Positions 25,803 to 34,806 of a stretch of 64,000 nt of DNA are shown piece after piece. A program made the translations under genes and the position numbers. The notes under the pieces were generated by a model. The model had not been told where the DNA came from and ran no database searches. It saw only the letters and a program-made list of their open reading frames with translations. How positions within the stretch are numbered: the first letter of the stretch is position 1; each line of letters opens with the position of its first letter. Source of the stretch: Pseudophaeobacter flagellatus (GTDB lineage: Bacteria; Pseudomonadota; Alphaproteobacteria; Rhodobacterales; Rhodobacteraceae); the NCBI RefSeq assembly GCF_021228235.1, contig NZ_JAJQRG010000004.1, positions 1 through 64,000 of the forward strand. Direction: 5' to 3'.

Positions 25803-27713
25803 CTAGGGACGGCGGCGAAGTTGGGCTTCAATACTAAGTAGGGTGGCTATCCGTTGCCCCTCCCCAGGGTCAAGGGGGCTTTGGGTTCGGGTTAGGCCGC
25901 GGCACAGGGCCGCCCAGACTGCGGTGAGGCATAAAAGCCCCAGCTTCAGCCGAGGCAGGGGGGCGCGAATCTGTGCCATGCGCTGCCGCAGCGCGCGCGC
26001 AAAGAGACGCCGTTGCCAGCCTTCGGGCAGCTGACAGGACTGACCATCCGCCTGCAACCGGGCAGTCAGTTGATCAAGCGAGCGCACAAAGGCGGCGGTA
26101 GTCCGACCAGGGGCATACTGTGCCAGCGCCGCGTCAGATTGGTTCACATCGCAGCCGGGCTGCGCAAAATACAGCGCCTTTGGCGCCAAAAGCGCCGCCT
26201 GAAGGGCCAGTTGCCATCCCGGCAAGGTGCCAGTGCCAAAGCCAAGCCCGGCCTGAATAAGAAAGGCACGGCGATAGAGCTTTGGGGAAATCTGGCCATC
26301 CAGGGCCAGGGCCAGTTCGGGGGAAAACGCAAAATCAGCGGCGGCCAGCGGCTGCAAGATCTGCGCATCATCGCAATAGATGGCGGCGTGATAGGTGCCG
26401 CCCTCTAGTCCCAGACGATAGGCTGAAACGGCAAAATCCGCCTCTGCTGCCAGCATTCCATCCACCCAGTCGTGCAGGGCCATTTCGCCCAATACATCCC
26501 CCGGCACAAGGAAGTTGACGTAGCGGCCGCGCGCCGCCGCAAGCCCGGCGGTGCAGGCGGCGGCGATCCCTGTCTCGGTGTGGCGCAGAACGCGCGCCTC
26601 TGGGTGGCCGGCCGCAACGAGGCTTGCCTGGGTTTCGGCCTGCTTGGTGTTGCACAGGATCAGGATCTCGCGCCCCGGTGCCCCCTGTTTTGCCAGCGCG
26701 TTCAGGCTGATTTCCAGCAGACCCGTATCGCTGCCAGACCAGGGAAGCACCACGCTCAGCGGTAGGATGCCAGTCATTTCGATACCCCAGGCCGCCGAGA
26801 TATGCGGGTCCCAGTCCGGGCAATAGCGCAGCCCGTGGTGGTCTAGATATCTGGCACAGGCGTCGGCATAGCGGGCACGGCGTTCGGGCACGCGCAGGGC
26901 AGTGCTGCGTTCAAACAGCAGGCGGCTGGCGATCTGTTCAAAGGCGGCATCAGCCTCCGCGCGTGGTGCGGTGGCCATCAGGGCCTTGATGCGATCCAGC
27001 ACCGGGAATTGTTCAAACACCCGGTCGCTGTCGCTGCCCGTTATCTGCCCCTCGCGGGCGCGGGTCTGCAGGTAGAGCGGCGCTTCGATATGCAGCAGGT
27101 GATCACTGCGCGCGGCGGCCTGGTAATAGAATTCGTGATCCTCGAACCAGGTCCCTTCACGAAAGCGCAGGTCCGCGATCAAGCTGCGGCGGTACAATTT
27201 GTTCCAGGCCGAAGGAAAGTGAACAATCGCCTGCTGCCACGTGGTCAGCGGGTAGGTCCTGCGCAGGCCAGAGCTGTGCCGCGCGGCCTGGCCGTGAATG
27301 GCGGAATGGTCACTGTGGCTGCCATCGGGAAAGCAAAAGCGAATACCGCAGGACACCCAGTCGGCGCCAGTGTCCTCAAGCGCCTGCCACAGCTGCGACA
27401 GATAGTCCGGGGCCAGTTGGTCATCACTGTCGAGAAAAGCAATGTAATCCGCCTGTGCCAGATCCAGCCCGGTGTTGCGCGCCCCCGACAGCCCCTTGTT
27501 GGGCTGTTGCACCAGTCGAAACCGCGGGTCCTGTGCGATGGCCTTGCGCGCCACGTCGGCGCTGTTGTCAGTGGAGCCGTCGTCGATCACCAGGGCTTCG
27601 AAATCGCACAGGTCTTGCGCTCGAAGGCTGCGAATGCAGGCCGCCACATGGTCTTCGACGTTATAGACCGGCAGGATGACCGAAATTAGCGGCTTTGGCG
27701 TGGAGCTTGGCAT
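25803..27713 (-). CDS. GT2-family glycosyltransferase with second degenerate domain
   Basis: A 636-residue protein. Residues 8-110 are a clear GT2 (GT-A fold) domain: SVILPVYNVEDHVAACIRSL, VIDDGSTDNS and the metal-binding AFLDSDD at 93-98, followed by acceptor region WFEDHEFYYQAA. Residues about 315-560 contain a second GT2-like region (LPLSVVLPWSGSDTGLLEISLNALA, GRYVNFLVPGD) in which the DxD is replaced by PGD, so it is probably inactive or regulatory. It lies 57 bases upstream of the giant gene on the same strand, so they are probably transcribed together. Confidence 0.87.
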   Translation of the reverse strand: MPSSTPKPLISVILPVYNVEDHVAACIRSLRAQDLCDFEALVIDDGSTDNSADVARKAIAQDPRFRLVQQPNKGLSGARNTGLDLAQADYIAFLDSDDQLAPDYLSQLWQALEDTGADWVSCGIRFCFPDGSHSDHSAIHGQAARHSSGLRRTYPLTTWQQAIVHFPSAWNKLYRRSLIADLRFREGTWFEDHEFYYQAAARSDHLLHIEAPLYLQTRAREGQITGSDSDRVFEQFPVLDRIKALMATAPRAEADAAFEQIASRLLFERSTALRVPERRARYADACARYLDHHGLRYCPDWDPHISAAWGIEMTGILPLSVVLPWSGSDTGLLEISLNALAKQGAPGREILILCNTKQAETQASLVAAGHPEARVLRHTETGIAAACTAGLAAARGRYVNFLVPGDVLGEMALHDWVDGMLAAEADFAVSAYRLGLEGGTYHAAIYCDDAQILQPLAAADFAFSPELALALDGQISPKLYRRAFLIQAGLGFGTGTLPGWQLALQAALLAPKALYFAQPGCDVNQSDAALAQYAPGRTTAAFVRSLDQLTARLQADGQSCQLPEGWQRRLFARALRQRMAQIRAPLPRLKLGLLCLTAVWAALCRGLTRTQSPLDPGEGQRIATLLSIEAQLRRRP

Positions 27714-27858
27714 TCAGCAGGTTATCTTTTCAAAAGGACCAGGGGGAACCTAGAAACTGCTTTCGTATAGCAAAGGTAGGGGGGCTGTCATCAACCCTGT
27801 GGCAACCTGGGCAGAGACCCGCTGCGTACAGGGCGTGGTGGCGTCAAAACAGGCAAAC

Positions 27859-27888
27859 CCAAAAGAAAAGAGGGCGTTCCCGCCCTCT
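27859..27888 (-). terminator. Intrinsic terminator after leuB
   Basis: Eight-pair stem AGAGGGCG/CGCCCTCT (27869-27876 with 27881-27888), GGAA loop on the minus strand, followed by TTTCTTTT. Confidence 0.88.
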
Positions 27889-27935
27889 TGCCTTGGTATG
27901 CTGCGCCGTATTGCCCGATTGGGTCGACGTTTGAT

Positions 27936-29039
27936 TTACAGGCTGGCCTGCAGTGCGGCCACCACGGCATCGCCCATCTCGCTGGTCGAGATCGGATCAA
28001 CACCCTCTTCGCCCAGCAGATCTGCGGTGCGTGCGCCATCGGCCAGCACTTTTTCAATGGCGCTTTCCAGCCGGTCAGCCTCATCACCCATGTCAAAGCT
28101 GTAGCGCAGCGCCATGGCAAAGCTGAGGATACAGGCGATCGGGTTGGCTTTGCCCTGACCTGCGATATCAGGCGCCGATCCGTGTACGGGTTCATACATC
28201 GCCTTGGGGCGACCATTGGCCATGGGGGCGCCGAGGCTGGCAGAAGGCAACATGCCCAGGCTGCCGGTCAGCATCGCGGCGCAGTCGGACAGGATGTCGC
28301 CAAACAGGTTGTCAGTCAGGATCACGTCGAATTGCTTGGGGGCCCGCACCAGCTGCATGGCGCCGTTATCGGCATACATATGCGACAGCTCGACCTCGGG
28401 GTAGTCCTGGCCCACGCGGGTGGTGACCTCGCGCCACAGGATGCCGCTCTCCATCACATTGGCCTTCTCCATCGAGCAGACTTTTTTGTTGCGACGCATC
28501 GCCAGTTCAAAGGCAGAGCGGGCGGCGCGTTCGATTTCGGACTCGGTATACCGCTGTGTGTTGATGCCGACGCGCTCGTTGCCTTCTTCAAAGATACCAC
28601 GGGGTTCGCCAAAATACACGCCCGAGGTCAGTTCGCGCAGGATCATGATGTCGAGGCCGGCAACGATGTCACGCTTGAGCGAGGAGAAATCTGCCAGCGC
28701 GTCAAAGCACTGCGCCGGGCGCAGATTGGCATAGAGATCCATTTCCTTGCGCAGGCGCAGCAGGCCTCGCTCGGGCTTGACGCTGAAATCCAGGTTGTCA
28801 TAGGCGGGGCCGCCAACCGCGCCAAGCAGAACCGCGTCTACCTCTTGCGCCTTGGCCATGGTCTCATCCGCGAGGGGCACACCGTGCTTGTCATAGGCCG
28901 CACCGCCGACCAGATCTTCGCTCACATCGAACTGAATGCTGCGGGCCTCACCAAACCAGGTGATGACTTTGCGTACCTCGGTCATGACCTCGGGGCCGAT
29001 GCCGTCGCCGGGCAGAATCAGAATCGATGGATTGGACAT
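27936..29039 (-). CDS. leuB: 3-Isopropylmalate dehydrogenase
   Basis: Oxidative decarboxylation of 3-isopropylmalate in leucine synthesis, NAD- and Mg-dependent. The 367-residue protein starts [14 protein letters not shown], has [19 protein letters not shown] at the substrate site, [13 protein letters not shown], the Asp-containing NLFGDILSD metal site and [18 protein letters not shown] for NAD. AGGAGG stands before the ATG. It lies 31 bases downstream of a LysR gene on the same strand, and about 4.4 kb from leuD, so the leu genes are not one operon here. Confidence 0.98.
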   Translation of the reverse strand: MSNPSILILPGDGIGPEVMTEVRKVITWFGEARSIQFDVSEDLVGGAAYDKHGVPLADETMAKAQEVDAVLLGAVGGPAYDNLDFSVKPERGLLRLRKEMDLYANLRPAQCFDALADFSSLKRDIVAGLDIMILRELTSGVYFGEPRGIFEEGNERVGINTQRYTESEIERAARSAFELAMRRNKKVCSMEKANVMESGILWREVTTRVGQDYPEVELSHMYADNGAMQLVRAPKQFDVILTDNLFGDILSDCAAMLTGSLGMLPSASLGAPMANGRPKAMYEPVHGSAPDIAGQGKANPIACILSFAMALRYSFDMGDEADRLESAIEKVLADGARTADLLGEEGVDPISTSEMGDAVVAALQASL

Positions 29040-29070
29040 GTGTGCCTCCTAAAAATCAGTTGGGATTGGC

Positions 29071-30021
29071 CTACCTCTCTGTGGCTGCGGGGTCAATAAC
29101 AGGGGACGTTTCGGGAGGCTGAGGCGTTGATTTTTGGGTGTTTTGCAACGCCTTTGCCAAGAGGGACCAGACCCGCCGGATGCGGGGCGTCTCTCGCATC
29201 GCGCGGTGAGTGGTCAGCCAGACGGGCAGGGGCGGGATGTCAACGCCAAGGGACAGCTCTTCGATGCCGGGATCGGCGTGGGCAACCGCAGTTTGGCAAA
29301 ACCCGATGCCGCAGCCCGCCCGCACCAACTGCCAATAGGTCGCCTGATTGTCACAGCGCAGGGCAAAGGCGGTGCGCTCGACCTGCCAGCCGATGGCTTG
29401 CATGCTGCGAAGGATCAGATCGTTGCTGTCGTAGCCCACCAGGTCATGCTGCCACAGGTCCTCGGCGCTTTTCGGACGGCCCCGCCTGTCGAGGTAGGAT
29501 TTGGCAGCAAAGATCCCCAGCGGCCAATCGGTGACATGCTGGGTGATCACATCAAGCTGGCTGGGGCGGTACATGCGCAGGGCAATGTCGGCGGCGCGAT
29601 ACAGCAGGTTCTCGCTGGCATCTGTCGGCACCAGTTCCAGTTCTATCTGCGGCTCGGCGATGCGAATTTCGGCAAGGATGGGTGGCAGCAGATAATGGGC
29701 GGCAAAGACGCTGGCGGTGATGCGGACCGTGCCGACCAGCGCTTCGGATTGGCCCGCCGCCTGCAGCGACAGGTGGTACATCTGCTGCTGCATCTCGCGT
29801 GCCATTGGCAGCAGGGCGGTGCCAGCGGTTGACAGCTGCACCCCGCGGGGATGGCGTTCAAACAGTTGCTGGCTAAGCTGCGCCTCAAGGCTTTGTATAT
29901 GGCGTCCCAGTGTGGGCTGGCTGCGCCCCAGCTGCCGGGCTGCCGCGGATAGCGACCCGTGATCTGCAACGGCAAGGAAGCTCTGGATCAGAGACCAATC
30001 GGTGATTTTTGTGGCATCCAT
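29071..30021 (-). CDS. LysR family transcriptional regulator
   Basis: A 316-residue LysR regulator: helix-turn-helix at residues about 8-67 (SFLAVADHGSLSAAARQLGRSQPTLGRHIQSLE) and an effector domain closest in feel to those LysR proteins that act on a neighbouring reductase gene. A divergent NAD(P)-binding protein starts 97 bases away. A palindrome, CCATTCA-N4-TGAATGG at 30018-30035, overlaps its own start codon and could be an autoregulatory site. leuB follows after 31 bases, so read-through from this gene into leuB is possible. Confidence 0.9.
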   Translation of the reverse strand: MDATKITDWSLIQSFLAVADHGSLSAAARQLGRSQPTLGRHIQSLEAQLSQQLFERHPRGVQLSTAGTALLPMAREMQQQMYHLSLQAAGQSEALVGTVRITASVFAAHYLLPPILAEIRIAEPQIELELVPTDASENLLYRAADIALRMYRPSQLDVITQHVTDWPLGIFAAKSYLDRRGRPKSAEDLWQHDLVGYDSNDLILRSMQAIGWQVERTAFALRCDNQATYWQLVRAGCGIGFCQTAVAHADPGIEELSLGVDIPPLPVWLTTHRAMRETPRIRRVWSLLAKALQNTQKSTPQPPETSPVIDPAATER

Positions 30022-30035
30022 TCAATAATGAATGG
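30018..30035. promoter_or_regulatory. Palindrome at the LysR start, candidate operator
   Basis: CCATTCA and TGAATGG arms are perfect complements around ATAA. The ATTCA-N4-TGAAT core fits the LysR T-N11-A pattern. Location over the start codon would suit repression of its own gene; this is inference. Confidence 0.45.
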
Positions 30036-30117
30036 CAGATCAGAATCTTTTGGCAATGTTTAGTTTGTTTTGAATGGGTGAAAGTGCCTGCAGGAGATTT
30101 AAACAGGAGACAAGAGG

Positions 30118-31026
30118 ATGACACAGGTTGCACTCATTTTAGGGGCCTCGGGCCGGTTTGGCCGGTCAGCGGCAGAGGCTTTTGCACGGGCTGGCTGGCA
30201 GGTGCGGCGCTTTCAGCGGGGGACGCAGGACCTGGCTGAGGCGGCAAGCGGCGTGCAGGTTATCGTCAATGGCTGGAACCCGGCCTACCCGGACTGGGCG
30301 GCGCAGGTGCCAGTGCTGCATCGGCAGGTGATCGCTGTGGCCGAGGCCAGTGGTGCGACGGTGATTGTGCCGGGCAATGTCTATGTGTTTGGGCCGCAGA
30401 CCCCGTCACCCTGGTGTGAAAACAGCCCGCATGCGGCGCAAAACCCGCTGGGGCGCATTCGCATTGAGATGGAGAAGGCCTACCGGGCCTCCAGTGCCCA
30501 GGTGATCGTGCTGCGAGCTGGAGATTTTCTGGATACCGAAGCTTCGGGGAATTGGTTTGATACCATGATCACCGCCAAGCTGCACAAAGGGAAATTCAGT
30601 TATCCTGGGCGATCGGATATTGCCCATGCCTGGGCCTACCTGCCGGATGTCGCCCGCGCCGCAGTTGGCTTGGCCGAAATCCGGGCCAGTCTGCCGCGCT
30701 ATCTGGATGTGCCTTTTGCGGGCTATACCCTGTCGGGGCAAGAGATGCTGTCAGCGATTAACAGACATCTGCGCCAACCCGCCCGGCTGCGGCAGATGTC
30801 ATGGCTGCCGCTGCTGCTGGCCCGCCCTTTCTGGCCCATGGGGCGATGCCTGCTAGAGATGCGCTATCTATGGAATACACCCCACAGCCTGTCGGGGGAT
30901 CTGCTGCAACAGCTCTTGCCAGATTTCCGCGACACGCCACTGTGTCAGGCCCTGCCGCAGTGCCTGCCAGAGGCGCTTTTGTCGGATCCCGGGCCTGCGC
31001 CGCTGGGCAAAGATCTGGCGGTTTGA
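30118..31026 (+). CDS. NAD(P)-binding Rossmann protein (extended/atypical SDR)
   Basis: A 302-residue protein starting MTQVALILGASGRFGRSAAEAF, a GASGxxG dinucleotide-binding motif of atypical short-chain dehydrogenases and NAD-dependent epimerases. The remainder (VIVPGNVYVFGPQT, LRAGDFLDTEASG, AHAWAYLPDVARAAVGLAE) follows the epimerase-like pattern, but no Tyr-x3-Lys catalytic pair is obvious. It is divergent from the LysR gene, which probably controls it. Good ribosome-binding site AGGAGA. Substrate unknown. Confidence 0.83.
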   Translation: MTQVALILGASGRFGRSAAEAFARAGWQVRRFQRGTQDLAEAASGVQVIVNGWNPAYPDWAAQVPVLHRQVIAVAEASGATVIVPGNVYVFGPQTPSPWCENSPHAAQNPLGRIRIEMEKAYRASSAQVIVLRAGDFLDTEASGNWFDTMITAKLHKGKFSYPGRSDIAHAWAYLPDVARAAVGLAEIRASLPRYLDVPFAGYTLSGQEMLSAINRHLRQPARLRQMSWLPLLLARPFWPMGRCLLEMRYLWNTPHSLSGDLLQQLLPDFRDTPLCQALPQCLPEALLSDPGPAPLGKDLAV

Positions 31027-31039
31027 CCCGGCAATTGGG

Positions 31040-32158
31040 CTAGTCCAGGGTGATATCAACCCAGACCAGCCTGTGGCGGCTGGCCGTTGCGGCAGCAGAG
31101 ACTGCACCGTCGGGCCAGACCACTCCGCCGCCGGTAACCTGCCAGTCGCGAGATGGCAGCACGTAGTCCACCCGCATACGGCGTTCATCGCCCCAATCGA
31201 CAGTCTTTGTGCCCGCCTGTGACGAGGCCGGGCGCGGATCCTGCAGCCTGGGGTCTTGCAGCAGGGCAGCAATGGCCGCGCGGTTGCCATCGCCGGTGTC
31301 GGGATCCAGATTGGTGCCGCCGACCAGGACAAAGGCCTGTGTTGGTGGCGGCCCAAGCGTGCTTGGCAACTGCCCATCCAGAAACCGCTGCCAGAGGAGG
31401 ATTTCATCCGCGTTGCGCAGCCCGTTTCGATCTTCGGGGCCATCAAACAGCGGTGGCGCGGCCTGAAAGCTGAGCAGGGTCAGCCGGGTCTCTGCATCCA
31501 GGGCGATTGGCAGGACCCAGTGCGCGGTCGAGGACAGGCGTTGGATGGCCTGGGCCTGGGGGGATGGAAAGGCACTGCCATCGGGGTGTCGTGGCAGGGT
31601 GGCTCCGGGTATATCGCGCCACAACAGCGGCGTCAGGTCGCTGATCTCTTCGGTTCGGATGGGGTATCTGGACAGCACTGCAATGCCGCCGCGTCCGGTG
31701 TAATTGCCATAGCCCTGGGAATCGCCGGCGCCGCCGCGCCGCTGATCGCCGTCCAGATCCAAGGGAGTGGCAAGGCCCGCATTGGGTTGCTGGGCAAAGA
31801 GATGCGGATAGGGCGCGCCAGCTGCGGCGAGACGCTGCTCCAGCGCCTTTAGCGCCAGATTGTCATAATCCCAGTCAATCCCCTGCAGCGCCAGAATATC
31901 GGGCCGGGTGGCTGCGATAACGGCGACCACTGCGGCGATCTGGGGATCCTTGCCCCGGTTGATATCGCGTAGCAGCAGGCCGGGGCCGGGTCGAGAGAGT
32001 TCGGTGTTGAAGGTTGCAATCCGCAGGCTGCCGGGGGCAGGCGCAGGGGCAGGGTCTGTTTGCGGGTCAGCCAGCAGTGTCGGGGGGAACAATAGGGGCA
32101 ACAGGAGCTGCAGAAACCGCAAGATAGAGAGGGCGCTCTCTGCTGAAGGGCGCATCAC
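31040..32158 (-). CDS. Secreted endonuclease/exonuclease/phosphatase family protein
   Basis: A 372-residue protein with an N-terminal hydrophobic signal (LRFLQLLLPLLFPPTLLADP) and an EEP fold: RIATFNTEL, DILALQGIDWD, a GGTNLDPDTGD block and a C-terminal SRHRLVWVDI. In canonical EEP enzymes the Glu after LQ binds the metal; here the residue is Gly (LQGID), so catalysis may differ or be weak. The start overlaps the stop of the membrane-protein gene upstream (ATGA), indicating a coupled pair. Export to the periplasm or outside is predicted; the substrate is unknown. Confidence 0.82.
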   Translation of the reverse strand: MMRPSAESALSILRFLQLLLPLLFPPTLLADPQTDPAPAPAPGSLRIATFNTELSRPGPGLLLRDINRGKDPQIAAVVAVIAATRPDILALQGIDWDYDNLALKALEQRLAAAGAPYPHLFAQQPNAGLATPLDLDGDQRRGGAGDSQGYGNYTGRGGIAVLSRYPIRTEEISDLTPLLWRDIPGATLPRHPDGSAFPSPQAQAIQRLSSTAHWVLPIALDAETRLTLLSFQAAPPLFDGPEDRNGLRNADEILLWQRFLDGQLPSTLGPPPTQAFVLVGGTNLDPDTGDGNRAAIAALLQDPRLQDPRPASSQAGTKTVDWGDERRMRVDYVLPSRDWQVTGGGVVWPDGAVSAAATASRHRLVWVDITLD

Positions 32159-32988
32159 ACGGCCTGTAGCGTTTCGGCATGGGCATAGGCCGCCCGTCGT
32201 TTCTGCGCGATCAGCTCTGCAACACGCAGAAAGGCCAGGCCACGCATGATCATCGACACAGGGATAAAGGCCCAGGCGGCAACCAGCCAGATCAGCATCT
32301 GGGGTGTCGTCAGATGCGTAACATCGATAAGGCCGGATATCAGCTTGATACCGGCAGGAATGGCAAAGGGCAGCAAAATCCCCATGATAATATTGATGCG
32401 GCCATCACGCTGCAGCCGGGCAACCACATCGCCGCCCGTGGTCGGGTCAAACAGTGGCAGGTTCACCCAGACGTTGAAGGCCCCATTGGCAACGGGCCAG
32501 TTTCCCAGACGGATGGCCAGCACAAAGCCCAACACAGTCAGTCCGGCGACGAGATAGGCAATGCTGGCCGCGCTGCGCATCAGCTGCAGGGTCTCGCTTG
32601 CGGTGTCCAGCGGCAGCATCAACACGGTCAACTGCACCGGGGAATAACTGAAATCCAGCGCCGCGCCCAGGTGGGTTCCGAAGGCTTGCACCAGCGCGGT
32701 CAGCCCGGTGGGGTCCAGCGCATGGCGGGTCAGCAGGCTTAGTAGGCCGACCATGGCAAAGACTGCAATATAGCGCATTCGGTTCAGCGGTGGAGCTTCG
32801 CGGAATTCTACAAAGCTGGGATAATTGGAAAAATACTCGGCAAAGGTCAAAGCTCCGCCCAGGATCGCCATCAGGGCGATGATCTCTGGAGATTCTGTGG
32901 CAGAAACCGGCAAGAGCAGCGATGGCATTACAATCAGCAATGCAACCAATACCCCGCGGGTTGCTGCGCCTGTTATGCGAGCAAACAC
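32155..32988 (-). CDS. Hypothetical integral membrane protein
   Basis: A 277-residue protein with about six or seven hydrophobic segments, the first at residues 10-28, and short polar loops. No transporter motif was recognised. The family is not known to me. It overlaps the secreted EEP gene by four bases, so the two products probably work together at the membrane, for example as anchor or exporter partner and hydrolase, but this is only inferred from the coupling. Confidence 0.7.
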   Translation of the reverse strand: MFARITGAATRGVLVALLIVMPSLLLPVSATESPEIIALMAILGGALTFAEYFSNYPSFVEFREAPPLNRMRYIAVFAMVGLLSLLTRHALDPTGLTALVQAFGTHLGAALDFSYSPVQLTVLMLPLDTASETLQLMRSAASIAYLVAGLTVLGFVLAIRLGNWPVANGAFNVWVNLPLFDPTTGGDVVARLQRDGRINIIMGILLPFAIPAGIKLISGLIDVTHLTTPQMLIWLVAAWAFIPVSMIMRGLAFLRVAELIAQKRRAAYAHAETLQAV

Positions 32989-33375
32989 TGCTTATTTTCC
33001 CTTTCAAACTGGACTGGACGGTACTTTGCCGTGCCTTTGTTCCAACTTGATGCACTCTGGAACTCAGAATGCGCGCCTCAATTTCGCCCTATTTGTGCAT
33101 GGATTGGCCGCAGGGCTCAAGTTTGCATTGATGCGAAATTCACTTTCGCTCTGCAAACCTCCCGGTCTGGTGCCGGAATGCATCAATATTCCCCTGTCGA
33201 AACAGTGGGTTTTGATGTGGTTACTATATCTAGTGTCTGTTTTGCCGCCGTCACCAAGCCCATCGGCGCGGCTGGCAGTGGCGATGAAATGTGGCGTCTT
33301 TGTGTCAAATTGACCTCAGCAAGGTGGAATCACCAGTTGGGGTGATGATCGGACGACAGGGGCGTGGCCTGGCAC
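32989..33375. other. Intergenic region upstream of the membrane-protein gene
   Basis: No gene or RNA recognised in about 390 bases. It must hold the promoter for the leftward membrane protein/EEP pair. GATGCA and TGCATC words recur around 33046-33185 but no convincing structure was found. Confidence 0.35.
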
Positions 33376-33409
33376 GAAAAAACCCGCCCCAGAGCGCAGG
33401 GGCGGGTTT
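33376..33409 (-). terminator. Intrinsic terminator after leuD
   Basis: Eleven-pair stem AAACCCGCCCC/GGGGCGGGTTT (33380-33390 with 33399-33409) followed on the minus strand by TTTT. Confidence 0.9.
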
Positions 33410-33472
33410 GGTCTGTGTTATTTGGCCAGGGGGCAGGGCCGGTGCATTAGGCCCGGCACCTGATTACCGTCC

Positions 33473-34078
33473 TCAGACCCAGGGGCGTTCCTGGGCCATC
33501 TTGCCTTCATAGCTCTGGACTGCTGCCTGCTTTTGCAGGGTCTGGCCGATGTCATCCAGCCCTTCCAGCAGGCACTGCTTTTTAAAGGCGTCGACGTTGA
33601 ACTTGATGACTTCACCATCTGAGGTGGTGATTTCCTGGGCTTCCAGATCAACGGTCATACGGGCGTTTTCGCCGCGTTCTGCATCTGCCATCAGCAGGTC
33701 GACTTGTTCTTGTGGCAGAACAATCGGCAGGATGCCGTTCTTGAAGCAGTTGCTGAAGAAGATATCGGCGAAGGAGGTCGAGACCACACATTTGATACCA
33801 AAATCCGCAATTGCCCAGGGCGCGTGTTCGCGTGAAGAGCCGCAGCCGAAGTTGTCACCCGCAACGAGGATTTCTGCGTTGCGATACTGCGGTTTGTTCA
33901 GCACAAAATCGGGAATTTCCGATCCATCACGATTGTAGCGCATCTCATCGAATAGGTTCTTGCCAAAGCCGGTGCGCTGAATGCTCTTCAGAAACGCCTT
34001 TGGAATGATCATGTCGGTGTCGATGTTGACCAGCGGCATGGGGGCCGCAACGCCGGTGAGTTTTTCAAATTTGTCCAT
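33473..34078 (-). CDS. leuD: 3-Isopropylmalate dehydratase small subunit
   Basis: Partner of LeuC in the isomerisation of 2- to 3-isopropylmalate. The 201-residue protein has the swivel-domain signatures [13 protein letters not shown] near the N terminus and [16 protein letters not shown], which contacts the substrate. It follows the HdeD-like gene by about 150 bases and ends in its own terminator, so it is the last gene of a leuC-hdeD-leuD unit. Confidence 0.98.
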   Translation of the reverse strand: MDKFEKLTGVAAPMPLVNIDTDMIIPKAFLKSIQRTGFGKNLFDEMRYNRDGSEIPDFVLNKPQYRNAEILVAGDNFGCGSSREHAPWAIADFGIKCVVSTSFADIFFSNCFKNGILPIVLPQEQVDLLMADAERGENARMTVDLEAQEITTSDGEVIKFNVDAFKKQCLLEGLDDIGQTLQKQAAVQSYEGKMAQERPWV

Positions 34079-34225
34079 TACCAGACTCCTAGATTTCGCC
34101 CCACAAGACCGTGGGTGCCCCGCACATGGCGGGGAAGATCCGTGCGCTGGGGGCAGGCTGTGTGTCAGCCCCAGCGTGGTTATGGCGGCCCCTTTGGTCT
34201 GCCGGGCGAAACGCCCTGACCGGGA

Positions 34226-34768
34226 TTAGGCCGCCCTTATTTCTTTTTGTACGACGCGGAGGAAAAGCGCGGCAAACAGCAGGCCAAAGCCGTTGAACAG
34301 CATTTCAACGCCCAGCAAGATGCCAATCAGGTTCAGCAGGGATGCAGGTTCCGCCGCAGCGTTGGTCCAGATTACTCCGGCCAGAAGCAGCGATAGAATG
34401 CCCGAAATCAGGGTCGGCCAGTAATACGCGGTGCCGCGCATCTGGAACGACAGGTAGATCCGGGCAAGCCCCCCGACGATGAACAGGATCAGCACCAGAA
34501 CCGATAGCGAAATGGTGCCTTGCAGCGGATTGGAAATGAACGACCAGCCAAGAAACAGCAGGACAGCCCCCATCAGGATGGAGGCAATCTTGCTGGGGGT
34601 GCCTTCGACCGAAAGCCCACCTGCGATCTGCAAGCCGCCGCTGATCAGCAGCAAAATGCCGGTGATTGCGGTGACCGCGATAGAGGCCACAACCGGGGCA
34701 CCCAAGATGAACACCCCAAAGATGATGGACAAGATCCCCATCAACAACAGTTTTTGCCAATCGTTCAT
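34226..34768 (-). CDS. HdeD/DUF308 family membrane protein
   Basis: A 180-residue protein with six predicted membrane spans in three repeated hairpins, e.g. LLMGILSIIFGVFILGAP and GILSLLLAGVIW, the pattern of the HdeD acid-resistance family. HdeD in E. coli contributes to acid resistance at high cell density; most homologues are uncharacterised. It sits between leuC (38 bases away) and leuD (147 bases away), an unusual place, since leuC and leuD products form one enzyme. Confidence 0.88.
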   Translation of the reverse strand: MNDWQKLLLMGILSIIFGVFILGAPVVASIAVTAITGILLLISGGLQIAGGLSVEGTPSKIASILMGAVLLFLGWSFISNPLQGTISLSVLVLILFIVGGLARIYLSFQMRGTAYYWPTLISGILSLLLAGVIWTNAAAEPASLLNLIGILLGVEMLFNGFGLLFAALFLRVVQKEIRAA

Positions 34769-34806
34769 GACGCTTTCCTTCTCAAATTGCTAAATCTGAG
34801 ATCAAC

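Noticed and set aside
27009-27689. 226-codon plus-strand frame opposite the GT2 gene
   Set aside because: Antisense to a clear GT2 domain with DSDD motif; no independent support.
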